From Pantoea allii (GTDB taxonomy: Bacteria > Pseudomonadota > Gammaproteobacteria > Enterobacterales > Enterobacteriaceae), in the NCBI RefSeq assembly GCF_002307475.1, contig NZ_NTMH01000024.1:22566-86565 (forward strand): DNA of 64,000 nt, in the 5' to 3' direction. Both the position numbers and the translations under genes were made by a program. Shown here one piece after another: positions 18,312-28,155 of the stretch; within the stretch, counting starts at the first letter, position 1, and each line of letters starts with the position of its first letter. Below the pieces are notes generated by a model. The model was not told the origin of the DNA, made no database searches, and saw only the letters and a program-made list of their open reading frames with translations.

Positions 18312-21300
18312 TGACCGTTGCGCCGGTGGCGTCGGCCGCCGATGCTGCCAGTTACTACAGCAGCAAAGATAACTACTATTTTCTCGATGACCTGGAAAGT
18401 CAGTGGCTGGGTGAGGGCGCGCGCGAGCTGGGCCTGGAAGGCCCGGTTGACCTGCAGACGTTTACGGACGTGCTGCACGGCAAGCTCCCCAACGGAACGG
18501 AGCTGGGCAAAGAGGTGCAGGGCGCGCACGTCCACCGTCCGGGACATGACCTGACGTTTTCCGCCCCTAAAAGCATCTCCATGCTGATACTGGCCGGAGG
18601 CGACAAACGCCTGCTGGAGGCACATCACGAGGCGGTGAAAGAGGCGCTGGGGGTGATTGAAAACCTGATAAGCGTGCGCAGCACCCGAGACGGTATTACC
18701 CGCATCGAACCGACCGGCAAGATGGTGGCCGCGCTGTTCACGCATGACACCTCGCGCAACCTCGATCCGCAGATTCACACCCACGCCGTTGTGGTGAACG
18801 CCACTGAACATGAAGGCAAATGGAAAGCCCTGTCCACCGACTACATCCACGGAACCGGGTTCATTGAGACGATTTACAAACACCAGGTGAAGTTTGGCCA
18901 GATTTACCGCAGTTCTCTGAAGGGAAAAACCGAAGCGCTGGGTTATGAAACGGAGCTGACCGGCGGACCGCATGGCCTCTGGGAGGTTAAAGGCTTTACC
19001 GAAACCGTACTGGAAGAGTTCTCTTCACGGCACAGGGAAATTCATGGCAGCGTGGGGGAAGATGCCAGCCTGAAAAGCCGTGATGTGGCCGCGCTCGACA
19101 CGCGCCAGCGTAAACAGTCGCTTGACCGCTACGGCGAAAATGACACCCTGCCGGCAAAGAGTCAGGAAGAGGTCACACGGCACGGGCCTGACGGGGTTAC
19201 ACCAGAACGTGTCGGGAAAGCGAAAGACGGTGAGCAGCAGCCAGTATCCGGACAGGCGGAAATGGCCATCGGCAAAAGCGCTGAAAACACGGTCAAGCCC
19301 CGCGCATCCGATGCTACTGAAAAGCATCCGGACGTTCAGCAGAAAGCCGATCCGGACTCAGTTTCCGCCGGTAAGCCTGCGCCTGAACCGGAGCAGACAG
19401 GTACCACTGTAAAGACCGTCACCGCAGCGCCGGACAGAGCGGAGCCGGTCGATACAGGACAGGTATTGCGGGACATATCTTCTCCCGGCAATGAGCCGAT
19501 TGTTAAACCTGAAACCGAAAGGGGACGCAGCCGCCTGCAGGCGCGCTGGCAGCGGCAGATGGACGATCTGGGCTTTGACATCAAACAGGTCGTCAGCGAT
19601 GCCCGGGCGCGTGAGGTTGTGCTGTCAGGCCCTGAAGCCCCCCTGCGCACCGATGCCACGGAGGCCGTCCGGGAAGCCATTTCCGTGCTGAGCGACAGCC
19701 AGACCCGTTTTACGTATGGCGATCTTCTGGTAACGGCCTTCAGTGCAGGGCAGCATGAAGAGAAAATTCCCGATCTGAAACGCGCCCTGGATAAGGTGAT
19801 CAGCAGTGGCGAACTGGTGCCGCTGGATGCAGACAAAGGCGTATTCACCTCCCGCATACACCTGCTTGACGAACTGTCACTGCAGTCTGTTGCGGGAAGT
19901 GCGGCCAGAGAAAACGTGGTGGCCAGCTTTCGCGCGCCGAAAGAGCCGGTGCCCGCCCGCTTTGAGAAAGCGATGCTGGCACCGGTGGCCATCCTCAACG
20001 CCCCTTCATCAGCGCTGCGTCAGCGGGAAACAGCAGAGCAGCTGGTGACAACGTCACGCGCTCACGGGCGTGACGTGATGGTCATGGCCGCCTCTGCCGA
20101 ACGCGCCCTGTCACTCGGTAAATCCACGATCCTGAAAGACAGCCTGATGCAGCGCAGCCGGATACTCGGCAACGGCTTCAGCCTCGCGCCCCAGAGTACG
20201 CTCGTGGTAGACGGCGCAGAGAAGCTGAGCCTCAAGGAGATGCTGGTGCTGACCGGCGAGGCGCTGGAGAAGAATGCCCAGTTGCTGTTCCTCGACGGGG
20301 CGGGACGCACGGCCGCAACAAGTGCGCTGTCTGTCCTGGAGCAGTCGGGCGTCCCGCGTCTGTCACTCAGCGAGCCGTCGCCCGGACTGGCAGCGCGCGT
20401 CATCAGTATTGCCGACAAACGTGACCGCTATCAGGCGCTGGCCACGCGCTATGCCGAACTGAGCGGGCCGGAGATGACGCTGAGCGCGACGGTCGCAGGC
20501 GAACGTGAGCAGCAGCAACTGAACGGCCTCATCCGGTCGGCGCTGAAAGACGCCGGCAAACTCGGTCAGGAAGAGGTCTCAGTGGAGGCCCGTATTCCGG
20601 TTTTTACCACGGCCAAAACCCGTCGTCTGGTAAACACCTACCGGCCCGGGCAGGTGCTGGAAGATCGCTCGGACAAAAATGAGACGCGACATTACGTCAT
20701 TGACCGTGTTCACGAAGACACCCGCCAGCTGTCGCTCATCGATACTGACGGGGTGGTCAGCATACAGGATATCCGGACCCTGACGGGAGACTGGCGGCTG
20801 TTTGACCGCGAGACACTGCCGGTCTCTGCCGGTGAGAAGCTGTTTGCCGTGACCGGCGATAAAGAGGCTGGCCTGAAGGCGCGCGATCGTCTGACGGTGG
20901 AGTCCGTCAGTGAAGGGCAGATTACCGTCCTGCGCGACGGCCAGAAAAAGCCCGTGACCCTCGAAAGCGGGCGCGCGCTGTACCTGACCCACGCCTACGT
21001 CGCCGCGCCCGGCAGCCTCGATAACGATCGCGGCGTGGTGCTGGCCAGCCTCAACGGACGGGATCTGACGGCGAACATGATGAACACCCTGGCGCGCAGC
21101 GGGAATGAAGCGGAAATCTTCACGGGCGAGCCGCAGGCCCGGGCGGAAGACCGTATTGAACGGATGCGATCGGTTCGTACGCCGCTGTCGCTGGTACGTG
21201 AAGTGAGCGGTAAGGACGACGCTACGGAGGCCGTGACGGCGCTGAAAAGTGCCGTACAGACGGATCTGCAGAAGGCGTTCACGCGCGCCGTGGCCCAGAT

Positions 21301-24175
21301 GCGCGACGTGGCCTTCACCGAGGTTGCGCTGCTGAAGGAGGCCATGAGCTTTGTGCCCGACACGCCCGGACTGCAGCAGATGCTGCGACAGCAGGTGGCG
21401 GACAAGGCCCTGATTCGCGTGTCGGTTGACGGTGAGAGCCGCTATGTGGCGCGCGCTACCTGGGAGATGGAAAAGGCGATCGTGGCTGAAATCGCGGCGG
21501 GAAAAAATGCCGTGCCGCCGCTCATGGAGGCCGTGCCTGCGTCACTCACCGCCGGGCTGACCGGCGGACAGGGTGAGGCGACGCACCTTATCCTCGGAAG
21601 TAAAGACCGGTTTATTGCCATACAGGGGTATGCGGGCACCGGTAAAACCACTCAGTTCCGGGCGGTAACGTCGGCGCTTGATACGCTGCCTGAACATGCC
21701 CGACCGCAGGTTATCGGACTGGCCCCCACGCACCGCGCGGTGAAGGAGATGCGCAGCGTCGGCATTGAGGCCCAGACCCTGAAGTCATTTATCGTGGACT
21801 GGCAGAAACGCACGGCGGAAGGCGAAAGCGTCCGTTTTGAGAACTCGCTTTTCCTCATTGATGAGTCATCGATGCTGGGTAACCAGGACACCGCGGCGGC
21901 TTACCAGGCTATTTCATCAGGCGGGGGCCGGGCAGTCTCGGTCGGGGACGTCGCGCAGTTTACCTCTCCCGAGAGCGGTGCGCCTTTCCGGCTGGTTCAG
22001 GAGCGCAGCCCCATCGACGTGGCCGTGATGAAAGAGATTGTCCGTCAGCGCGATGAAAACCTGAAATCTGCGGTTTACAGCGCGATCGAGAACAAGGGAG
22101 CCGCGGCCATTGAAAAAATCATGCAGGTGCTTCCTTCGGTGGTGCCACGATCAGAGCAGGTGGTTCTGCCCGCCCGGTCTGTTGTCGAAACCCAGGCACC
22201 GGTCGAGGCCATTGTGGCGGACTGGACTGGCCGCACGCCCGCTGCACGGGAAAAGACGCTCATCATCGCGCAGCTGAACGAAGACCGTCGCGCCATTAAC
22301 CAGGGCATTCATGACAGGCTGACTGAACTGAAGGAGCTGGGTGAGAAGGCCGTCACGGTGCCGGTGCTGTCGCGCATCACGGGCGGGCGTCATGACTTCA
22401 ACCGCACCTCGGCCTGGAGTTCCGGTCAGGTGGTAAAGGTCAACGACAGCTATCTCAGCGTGACGGCGGTTGATTCGGGGATAAACCGGATCGTCCTGCG
22501 GGACGAAGGCGGCAGAACACACTTTTATTCTCCCGCCGAGCTGAACGTGACGGAAATCGAGGTTTTCGAGCGCCAGCATATTGAACTGCGGGTGGGAGAC
22601 AGCGTGCGGATGAACAAAACGCAGAAAGCGGCCGGCCACGCGGCGCATGAGCAGTACCGTGTGCAGGCGCTGCGGGATAACGGCGAGGTGGTGCTGAAGA
22701 ATGCCGCCGGTGAAAAGGTGATAGAGCCGGGTACCGTGACTGCCGATCAACATCTCGATTATGCGTGGGCGGTGACCGGCTACGGTGCACAGGGGGCCAG
22801 TGCAGATTTCGTCATTGCGCTTGAAGGGACTGAGGGCGCGCGTCAGCGCATGAGCGGAATGCGGGCGTTTTACATCAGCCTGTCCCGCGCGGTCGATCAC
22901 GTGCAGATTTACACGGACGGTCTGTCAGACTGGCTGAACACGCTGCAGAACAGGGACCGGGAGCCGGAGACGGCGCACGATGCGCTCGATCCACAGCCTG
23001 AACGCGCCCAGGCGCGGCTCGTATGGGGGATGGGTAAATCTCTGTCTAAAACCGCAATCGGGCGGACGTTCCTGCGTGAACAGGGGCTGAAGCACAATCC
23101 CGTTACCGCGCGTATCATTCCGCCCACCAGGAAGTATCCTGCGCCCCATCTGGCCCTGCCGGTCTTTGACGGGAACGGCAAAACGGCAGGCGTCAGCCTG
23201 TATCCACTTCAGCCTGACAAGGGTTTGAAGGTTAGCGGGACCGGGAGGGATCTGTTCACTGATGGTGCGCAGGCGGCGGTATTCCAGAAAAGCCGTAACG
23301 GACAAACGCTGATTGTGACATCTCTGGTGCAGGGCATGGAAGCAGCGCGGAGTCATCCGGAAACGGGGGTGGTCCTGCAGACCGGCCGGAAAACGCCATC
23401 GGCGCAGTTGCTTAAGGTGGCCGGTGGCCATCCGGAACGCTCCTCACGTCCGGATGCGGCGCTGGTCAGTCTGGTGCGGGCAGAGCTTCAGGATATTTTT
23501 AAAAACCTGCCTGCTGACGGCCCTGTCCGTGATGATACGGCGTCGCTGCGCGCTGCCCTTGCTGCCCTGGACAAGGCGTTTCCGGCGTCGTTAGTCCGGC
23601 CAGCGGAAGACAGGGCAGAAAAAAAGGCACTGGCTGATCTGCAGAGCCTCGCGAAGCAGATTTCGGCGGAAGCGACGGCGAAAGCACTTGCCCGTATTCC
23701 GGAAGCCGAAGCCGGTGAAAAAGGTGCCATCAGTGCCGCGTTGCTCGAACGGGTGGCGGAAGCCGTCAGGCTGCAAATCCCGGCGCTGCCGGGTGAAAAA
23801 GAGCCCGACTATGCCGGACTTGTCCGTCAGGCCGCCAGTGCCATGCCTGCACAGGACGGGAATAAGGCCGGCATCGTCAGAGCCGTGATCAGCGCCCTTG
23901 CAGGCGGTGGCCTGCCGTCAGATATCCGAATCGCTGCAGGTGAAACGGGGGCCGGAAACATTCCGGCTGCGGTCATCCGGAAAGTCACTGAAGAACATGA
24001 CCGGTCCGTGCAGCCTTCTCAACGGATGCCGGATGGCCTGACAGAGCGATCAGTCGCCAGTGCGGCCCGTGAAATGGAACGGCAGAACCTGCTTAACCTG
24101 CCTGCGGAACCACGCGGCCGCGAACGCATTGAGCCTGTGCCAGAAATGACCCGTAACATCCAGAAAGAGCGTTAA
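18308..24175 (+). CDS. traI: TraI, MOBF relaxase-helicase
   Basis: 1955 aa (F TraI 1756). The relaxase domain (about 1-300) has the tyrosine pairs Y16 Y17 and Y23 Y24 and the metal-binding His146, His157 and His159, at the same numbers as in F. RecD-like helicase repeats follow; Walker A GYAGTGKTT is near 1107 and the DEAD-like LIDESSML near 1183. The C-terminal 300 residues are Ala/Glu-rich. An extra low-complexity segment of about 100 residues (about 285-400, Glu/Lys/Pro-rich) separates the relaxase from the first helicase-like repeat and accounts for part of the extra length. TraI nicks oriT (not in this window), stays linked to the 5' end and unwinds the strand in the donor. Confidence 0.96.
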   Translation: MMTVAPVASAADAASYYSSKDNYYFLDDLESQWLGEGARELGLEGPVDLQTFTDVLHGKLPNGTELGKEVQGAHVHRPGHDLTFSAPKSISMLILAGGDKRLLEAHHEAVKEALGVIENLISVRSTRDGITRIEPTGKMVAALFTHDTSRNLDPQIHTHAVVVNATEHEGKWKALSTDYIHGTGFIETIYKHQVKFGQIYRSSLKGKTEALGYETELTGGPHGLWEVKGFTETVLEEFSSRHREIHGSVGEDASLKSRDVAALDTRQRKQSLDRYGENDTLPAKSQEEVTRHGPDGVTPERVGKAKDGEQQPVSGQAEMAIGKSAENTVKPRASDATEKHPDVQQKADPDSVSAGKPAPEPEQTGTTVKTVTAAPDRAEPVDTGQVLRDISSPGNEPIVKPETERGRSRLQARWQRQMDDLGFDIKQVVSDARAREVVLSGPEAPLRTDATEAVREAISVLSDSQTRFTYGDLLVTAFSAGQHEEKIPDLKRALDKVISSGELVPLDADKGVFTSRIHLLDELSLQSVAGSAARENVVASFRAPKEPVPARFEKAMLAPVAILNAPSSALRQRETAEQLVTTSRAHGRDVMVMAASAERALSLGKSTILKDSLMQRSRILGNGFSLAPQSTLVVDGAEKLSLKEMLVLTGEALEKNAQLLFLDGAGRTAATSALSVLEQSGVPRLSLSEPSPGLAARVISIADKRDRYQALATRYAELSGPEMTLSATVAGEREQQQLNGLIRSALKDAGKLGQEEVSVEARIPVFTTAKTRRLVNTYRPGQVLEDRSDKNETRHYVIDRVHEDTRQLSLIDTDGVVSIQDIRTLTGDWRLFDRETLPVSAGEKLFAVTGDKEAGLKARDRLTVESVSEGQITVLRDGQKKPVTLESGRALYLTHAYVAAPGSLDNDRGVVLASLNGRDLTANMMNTLARSGNEAEIFTGEPQARAEDRIERMRSVRTPLSLVREVSGKDDATEAVTALKSAVQTDLQKAFTRAVAQMRDVAFTEVALLKEAMSFVPDTPGLQQMLRQQVADKALIRVSVDGESRYVARATWEMEKAIVAEIAAGKNAVPPLMEAVPASLTAGLTGGQGEATHLILGSKDRFIAIQGYAGTGKTTQFRAVTSALDTLPEHARPQVIGLAPTHRAVKEMRSVGIEAQTLKSFIVDWQKRTAEGESVRFENSLFLIDESSMLGNQDTAAAYQAISSGGGRAVSVGDVAQFTSPESGAPFRLVQERSPIDVAVMKEIVRQRDENLKSAVYSAIENKGAAAIEKIMQVLPSVVPRSEQVVLPARSVVETQAPVEAIVADWTGRTPAAREKTLIIAQLNEDRRAINQGIHDRLTELKELGEKAVTVPVLSRITGGRHDFNRTSAWSSGQVVKVNDSYLSVTAVDSGINRIVLRDEGGRTHFYSPAELNVTEIEVFERQHIELRVGDSVRMNKTQKAAGHAAHEQYRVQALRDNGEVVLKNAAGEKVIEPGTVTADQHLDYAWAVTGYGAQGASADFVIALEGTEGARQRMSGMRAFYISLSRAVDHVQIYTDGLSDWLNTLQNRDREPETAHDALDPQPERAQARLVWGMGKSLSKTAIGRTFLREQGLKHNPVTARIIPPTRKYPAPHLALPVFDGNGKTAGVSLYPLQPDKGLKVSGTGRDLFTDGAQAAVFQKSRNGQTLIVTSLVQGMEAARSHPETGVVLQTGRKTPSAQLLKVAGGHPERSSRPDAALVSLVRAELQDIFKNLPADGPVRDDTASLRAALAALDKAFPASLVRPAEDRAEKKALADLQSLAKQISAEATAKALARIPEAEAGEKGAISAALLERVAEAVRLQIPALPGEKEPDYAGLVRQAASAMPAQDGNKAGIVRAVISALAGGGLPSDIRIAAGETGAGNIPAAVIRKVTEEHDRSVQPSQRMPDGLTERSVASAAREMERQNLLNLPAEPRGRERIEPVPEMTRNIQKER

Positions 24176-24283
24176 TCACCCTTTGGGCCAGACCACACCA
24201 GGCCCTTTATCTTCCATCTGCCCCACTTATCGGGGGCAGGTCAATGAACCAAGTCGTCGCCGGTGTGCGACATACGGACACTT

Positions 24284-25108
24284 ATGAAAAAACACGTAAA
24301 ACTGGTCGCAGCGATGCTGGCCACAGGCTTCACCTGCGCCGTACCGGCTGCCCCTGCTGATTTGACGCCGGTACAGCAGCATGCGTCCGCAGCGGGTGAT
24401 TTTACCCCGGCGCAGCAGGCCCGCATCGGCGAGATAGCCGCTGATTACCTGGTGGCGCATCCGGATGTGCTGATCGAGGTCAGTAAGAAGCTGCAGGCGC
24501 GTCAGAACGAAATGAAGCAGAAGGCCTATGCCGACGCTGCCGTAAAAGCCCACCGACTGCTCATGCAGCTCGACGGCGTGCCTGTTGCTGGTCCGGCCGG
24601 CGCAAAAGTCATTGTGACGGAGTTTTTTGATTATGAATGTATCGCCTGCAGCATGATGTCGCCGGTGATGGAGAAAGTCATGGCCAGTAATTCAGACGTC
24701 AGGTTTGCGTTTCGCGACTGGACGATATTCGCGTCGCGCTTTCCGGAATCCACCCAGGCTTCGCGGCGTGGTCTGGACATTTACCGCCAGAAGGGCGCAG
24801 AGGCCTACATAACCTATCACAATGGCATTTACCGGACTGGCCACAACGAAGGAAAACTGACACCTGAAGACATTGAAACCAATGCTAAGTCTGCAGGGGC
24901 AGGGCCGGTTAACACAGAGAGTTACGCCCGGTCTGACAGCCTTATTGCGAACAATGATTCTCTGGCAGAGATGCTGGGGCTGACGGGGACGCCGGGGATT
25001 GTCGTCATGCCGGCAGAGAATGCTAACGTTGAGAATACGACCGTGATACCGGGCGTGGTCAGCGAAGCGGTGATGCAGCAGGCTATCAACAAGGCTGAGG
25101 GGAAATAA
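24284..25108 (+). CDS. DsbA-family periplasmic thiol-disulfide oxidoreductase
   Basis: 274 aa from ATG 24284, chosen because it opens a signal peptide (MKKHVKLVAAMLATGFTCA); a GTG 21 bp upstream is in frame. An N-terminal helical region precedes the thioredoxin fold with VTEFFDYECIACSMMSP (active site CIAC) and the cis-Pro loop TGTPGIVVMP. Unlike the TrbB and TraF homologues here, it keeps both redox cysteines. As the last gene of the tra operon, 108 bp after traI, it probably introduces disulfides into TraN, TraU and related periplasmic T4SS proteins. Confidence 0.88.
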   Translation: MKKHVKLVAAMLATGFTCAVPAAPADLTPVQQHASAAGDFTPAQQARIGEIAADYLVAHPDVLIEVSKKLQARQNEMKQKAYADAAVKAHRLLMQLDGVPVAGPAGAKVIVTEFFDYECIACSMMSPVMEKVMASNSDVRFAFRDWTIFASRFPESTQASRRGLDIYRQKGAEAYITYHNGIYRTGHNEGKLTPEDIETNAKSAGAGPVNTESYARSDSLIANNDSLAEMLGLTGTPGIVVMPAENANVENTTVIPGVVSEAVMQQAINKAEGK

Positions 25109-25109
25109 A

Positions 25110-25144
25110 AAAATACCGGCAGCTTGAATCGGTGACTGCCGGTA
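25110..25144 (-). terminator. Intrinsic terminator, best for the minus strand
   Basis: TACCGGCAG (25114-25122) pairs with CTGCCGGTA (25136-25144). Read on the minus strand the stem is followed by a run of T residues (complement of AAATAAAAAAATA), so it ends transcription of the minus-strand gene at 25276-26472. On the plus strand the stem is followed only by TAAAAG but may still slow tra transcripts. Confidence 0.75.
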
Positions 25145-25275
25145 TAAAAGATATCAACACTTATCAGTAGGCTGAGACAGTGTCTCAGTTCCTGTTATCG
25201 TCTCGCTTACCACAAGCTTTAGGTTAAATTTCCAGGCAGGATTAGCTGGCGGATAATCCCCATCCCTGCCTTTAA

Positions 25276-26472
25276 TTATTTGCTCTGGATAGCATTTTCC
25301 GGTGTCTGCTTTTTCGCTGAACCCAATGTTTTCCACCATATCCTCCCTGTGACCAATCCGATAAACACCAGAAAGACTCCACTCATGAACAGGTAGTAAG
25401 CCAGAAGAGAAAAATAGGCATCATGCCTGTCATAGAACTTGTCCAGCCATGAATAGGGATATGTAATAAAGCGCTTTAAAGGGCTTGTTTCAGATAAAAG
25501 TTCAACACAACTTGTCTGACAGTCTTCAGAGTTTATGCGTGAAAGATAAGCGGCCGCTTTTGATTTGTTTCCATGAGCAAGGTAGTAAATCGCAAGCGCC
25601 CTGGTTCGGTCGGTTGAGGTAAAATCTTCCTGCAAACCGGATCTTAAAAAGGCAACATCTTTATCGGTAAGCTTTCCTGCACGGGCTTTGTTATAAAGCA
25701 AAATGTCTGAGACAAAATGGTTATCTAGTAAAGGGATGAGGCCCGTGTCCAGAGGCGTTTTTTCACGTGAGTCAGTGTAGATAATCGCCTGATAAAATTG
25801 CGTTGCATATCTGCCGTCGCGGGGACGGTAATAGGCCGGGCTGATAGCCTTTTTGTACAATGGCTCACGGAAATCAGCCCACTGTCCTCGGTTATTATCG
25901 GTAGTGGTTTCCCAGTACCGGTAATTTCCGAAACTGTCTTTCCAGGCAAAGAAAGCATGACTGGGCGCAAAAACCACCCATGACTCGATCCCTGCCTCGG
26001 ATGCTGCAGTCATCATTAAATAAGTGTTGGCGTCGCAATCTGAATTATCTGCTGCATAATTCGCTGTTACAGGACCACCCGGACTGTAATAAAAATGTTT
26101 TTCGAGGGTATGTCCTGCACATGCAACGAATTTCTCATTTCCTGCGTCGGTATGGTCTGTGTGACAGTGACCTTTTACGTCATCAAGATAGAGTGTAACT
26201 TTGTAGCGGGCTTGCTGAGCAACCGCATCATCAACGATCCGGTTAGTTACGTCCATATTTATTAGGTCATAAACCAAACCGGTATGGTTTAGCGCATTTG
26301 CTGCAGTTGTTGATGTTAAGTTCTCTGAGGAATGGGTTTTGTAGAATTCCTTTTTAAAATTGGAATACAACCTGAAATCCTTCCAACACGTGCCCAGCAG
26401 TATCGTGCCAAACAAAAGTGTAAGCAGACTCACTAATGCCAGAGGGTGAAAACAGCAGTTCTTTACGCGCAC
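25276..26472 (-). CDS. Membrane-anchored transglutaminase-like protein, copy 2
   Basis: 398 aa from a GTG at 26472. N-terminal membrane span about 10-29 and C-terminal span about 350-375. The putative catalytic pattern is SDCD (Cys146), APSHAF (His172) and YWETT (Glu188); the Cys-His spacing of 26 is identical to the paralogue at 5585-6739. Both also share a cysteine pair motif (ACA/ACAG) before HFYYSP and a late EDC..(A/S)C motif, likely disulfides in the periplasm. It converges with the tra operon at 25110-25144. The enzymatic assignment is inference; processing of surface components or competition between cells are possible roles. Confidence 0.8.
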   Translation of the reverse strand: MRVKNCCFHPLALVSLLTLLFGTILLGTCWKDFRLYSNFKKEFYKTHSSENLTSTTAANALNHTGLVYDLINMDVTNRIVDDAVAQQARYKVTLYLDDVKGHCHTDHTDAGNEKFVACAGHTLEKHFYYSPGGPVTANYAADNSDCDANTYLMMTAASEAGIESWVVFAPSHAFFAWKDSFGNYRYWETTTDNNRGQWADFREPLYKKAISPAYYRPRDGRYATQFYQAIIYTDSREKTPLDTGLIPLLDNHFVSDILLYNKARAGKLTDKDVAFLRSGLQEDFTSTDRTRALAIYYLAHGNKSKAAAYLSRINSEDCQTSCVELLSETSPLKRFITYPYSWLDKFYDRHDAYFSLLAYYLFMSGVFLVFIGLVTGRIWWKTLGSAKKQTPENAIQSK

Positions 26473-26675
26473 AATTGATGCCTTTATTGAGGACAGATAT
26501 TTGCATCATTTCGGCATCAGTGTGCGAATCTTTAGGGAACTTTGTACCTGCACCGTCAATTTAACATTCGCAGTAAACTTTGTTCTGACACTCTTTTAAG
26601 ATTTATCACGCCAGCTGCTTTCATCGTGGTCCGAAATGCTCCGCTTACGCGAGAAATACCTTATGTGATTCGGCT

Positions 26676-27230
26676 TTATGTACACAGAGAATGCAGGAAT
26701 GTGACGGAAAGCGGCTCAGTTTTTCTGTCGCCAGCTCCCCTGAACAGCAGACGGGCACTTTTTTCTGAGGTTACGCTAACAGGTAGGCTTTCGGCACCGT
26801 TGGCCAGTAGCCATATAGTGCGCGTTATTCCGTCCGTAAAACTCGTATTCAGGACGGGTAGCCCTTTATCCAGCTCATAACGTGCATCGCATAACGCCAG
26901 TGGAACGGGGTCAGCGTATCCGGGCGAAAAGCATTTCTCAGACCGATGAAACTTGAAATCTTTTCGCCACACGGTTTCATCGCCGTTTGCAAGCTGAGGT
27001 TCCCGACCATTTTGTGCCCATGCTTCAAGAAAAGGGCGTTTGCGGACAATCACGACCCATTTGTCAGAGTCATGGTCCAGCGCCAGTTTCATCCAGGCCT
27101 TTTGGTCGTTTCTCAGGCCGACTGAAAAGGTGCAGATTTTGGCTCCATATTCTCCGTGCTCGCGCCCTATCCGACATATTCCGCAGGCGGCAAGCAAAGG
27201 ATGTTCATTAAATATCGGATCTGCATTCAT
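26676..27230 (-). CDS. Possible plasmid fertility-inhibition factor (PFIN/FiwA-like)
   Basis: 184 aa. The segments KWVVIVRKRPFLEAW and TSFTDGITRTIWLLANGAESLPVSV resemble what I remember of the PFIN family (FiwA of RK2), where an F.DG..R..WL...G...PV block is typical; this is recalled similarity, not a search. Such proteins reduce transfer of co-resident plasmids. Location between the tra operon end and the replicon, opposite to tra, is compatible. A finO gene is not seen in its usual place after traI. Confidence 0.4.
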   Translation of the reverse strand: MNADPIFNEHPLLAACGICRIGREHGEYGAKICTFSVGLRNDQKAWMKLALDHDSDKWVVIVRKRPFLEAWAQNGREPQLANGDETVWRKDFKFHRSEKCFSPGYADPVPLALCDARYELDKGLPVLNTSFTDGITRTIWLLANGAESLPVSVTSEKSARLLFRGAGDRKTEPLSVTFLHSLCT

Positions 27231-27271
27231 GAGGTCGCTCGCTTGTTATCATGGCCTTAATCACGACACGG

Positions 27272-27481
27272 TCAACGGCGATCGGGCTTTTCTGCAATCA
27301 GATAGGTCAGGCCGTAAACAACCAGTCCACCGACGAGAACGAGCAGCGGAGCAATGATGCGCATGGCCCCTTCATTCAGTGTTGCCGCCAGAAATATTCC
27401 CACCACCATAGCCATTAAGACCAGACCGCCGGACACTTCGGCGATAAGCTTACGAAGCAGTCTAATAATTTTCGATAGCAT
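27272..27481 (-). CDS. Small membrane protein, partner of the 213-aa gene
   Basis: 69 aa from the ATG at 27481 (a longer in-frame ORF runs back through the upstream gene and is rejected). Two hydrophobic stretches, GGLVLMAMVVGIFLAATL and IIAPLLVLVGGLVVYGLTYLI. It overlaps the end of the 213-aa gene by 20 bp, so the two are translationally coupled. Function unknown. Confidence 0.55.
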   Translation of the reverse strand: MLSKIIRLLRKLIAEVSGGLVLMAMVVGIFLAATLNEGAMRIIAPLLVLVGGLVVYGLTYLIAEKPDRR

Positions 27482-28103
27482 TGATAAATTCTCTGGAGGC
27501 GGAGGGGTTTTTACGCAGCATTTCACCCATTTTGATGAAGTTCTGCAGGGGTTCTTCAAACATGAAATAGAGCATGTCGTAATCGTTAACCCGCAGCTTT
27601 CGCCACAGTTCAGGGTTCTGCATCTGCAGCCGTCTGGAGGCTTCACAGGCACGGGATATCACGCCCTGAGCAATGACGCCGCCAGTCATGCCACCGGTCA
27701 GTCCCCGGAGGGCAACGCGCGTCATGAATGACAGCATGACACCACTGACGACCTTTGAACCGAGATAAGAAGACAACGTCAGTTGTGTAGCGGTCCTGCT
27801 GGTCATTGACGTAGCACTGCCAATCAGTTTGTCATAAACCTTACGCAGTGCGGGTTCGGGCAGATACTGCAGCGAATCATCAATGATGATCTTAACGATT
27901 TTCGCAATTTCGTTTCTGTTTTTGAAGGCATTATACACAGCGCGGCCAACGCGAACGTCGTCGTGCATATTGCGCGACTGGATGCGTCGGCCACCGTCAG
28001 AAAGATCCAAATCCTGAAAGGTTCGCTCCAGTCCCAGATAAAAGTCCATTGGCACTGAAACTACGCCCGATACGATTGAACGGGCGAGCATTGTTGCGTC
28101 CAT
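27462..28103 (-). CDS. Unknown protein with hydrophobic C-terminal half
   Basis: 213 aa with a strong ribosome site (GGGGGAAAAGGA before ATG). The middle (about 105-150) is Gly/Ala/Ser-rich and amphipathic or hydrophobic (SYLGSKVVSGVMLSFMTRVALRGLTGGMTGG). The remainder is charged, with DYDMLYFMFEEP near the end. No family recognised. It is first in a minus-strand set with the 69-aa membrane protein and possibly the PFIN-like gene. An operator-like inverted repeat lies upstream (28156-28182). A membrane-active protein with a small membrane partner is one reading; toxin/immunity is speculation. Confidence 0.6.
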   Translation of the reverse strand: MDATMLARSIVSGVVSVPMDFYLGLERTFQDLDLSDGGRRIQSRNMHDDVRVGRAVYNAFKNRNEIAKIVKIIIDDSLQYLPEPALRKVYDKLIGSATSMTSRTATQLTLSSYLGSKVVSGVMLSFMTRVALRGLTGGMTGGVIAQGVISRACEASRRLQMQNPELWRKLRVNDYDMLYFMFEEPLQNFIKMGEMLRKNPSASREFINAIENY

Positions 28104-28155
28104 TCCTTTTCCCCCAATAACCGTGCCGTCTGACAGGTAAACATTAAAATATTGT

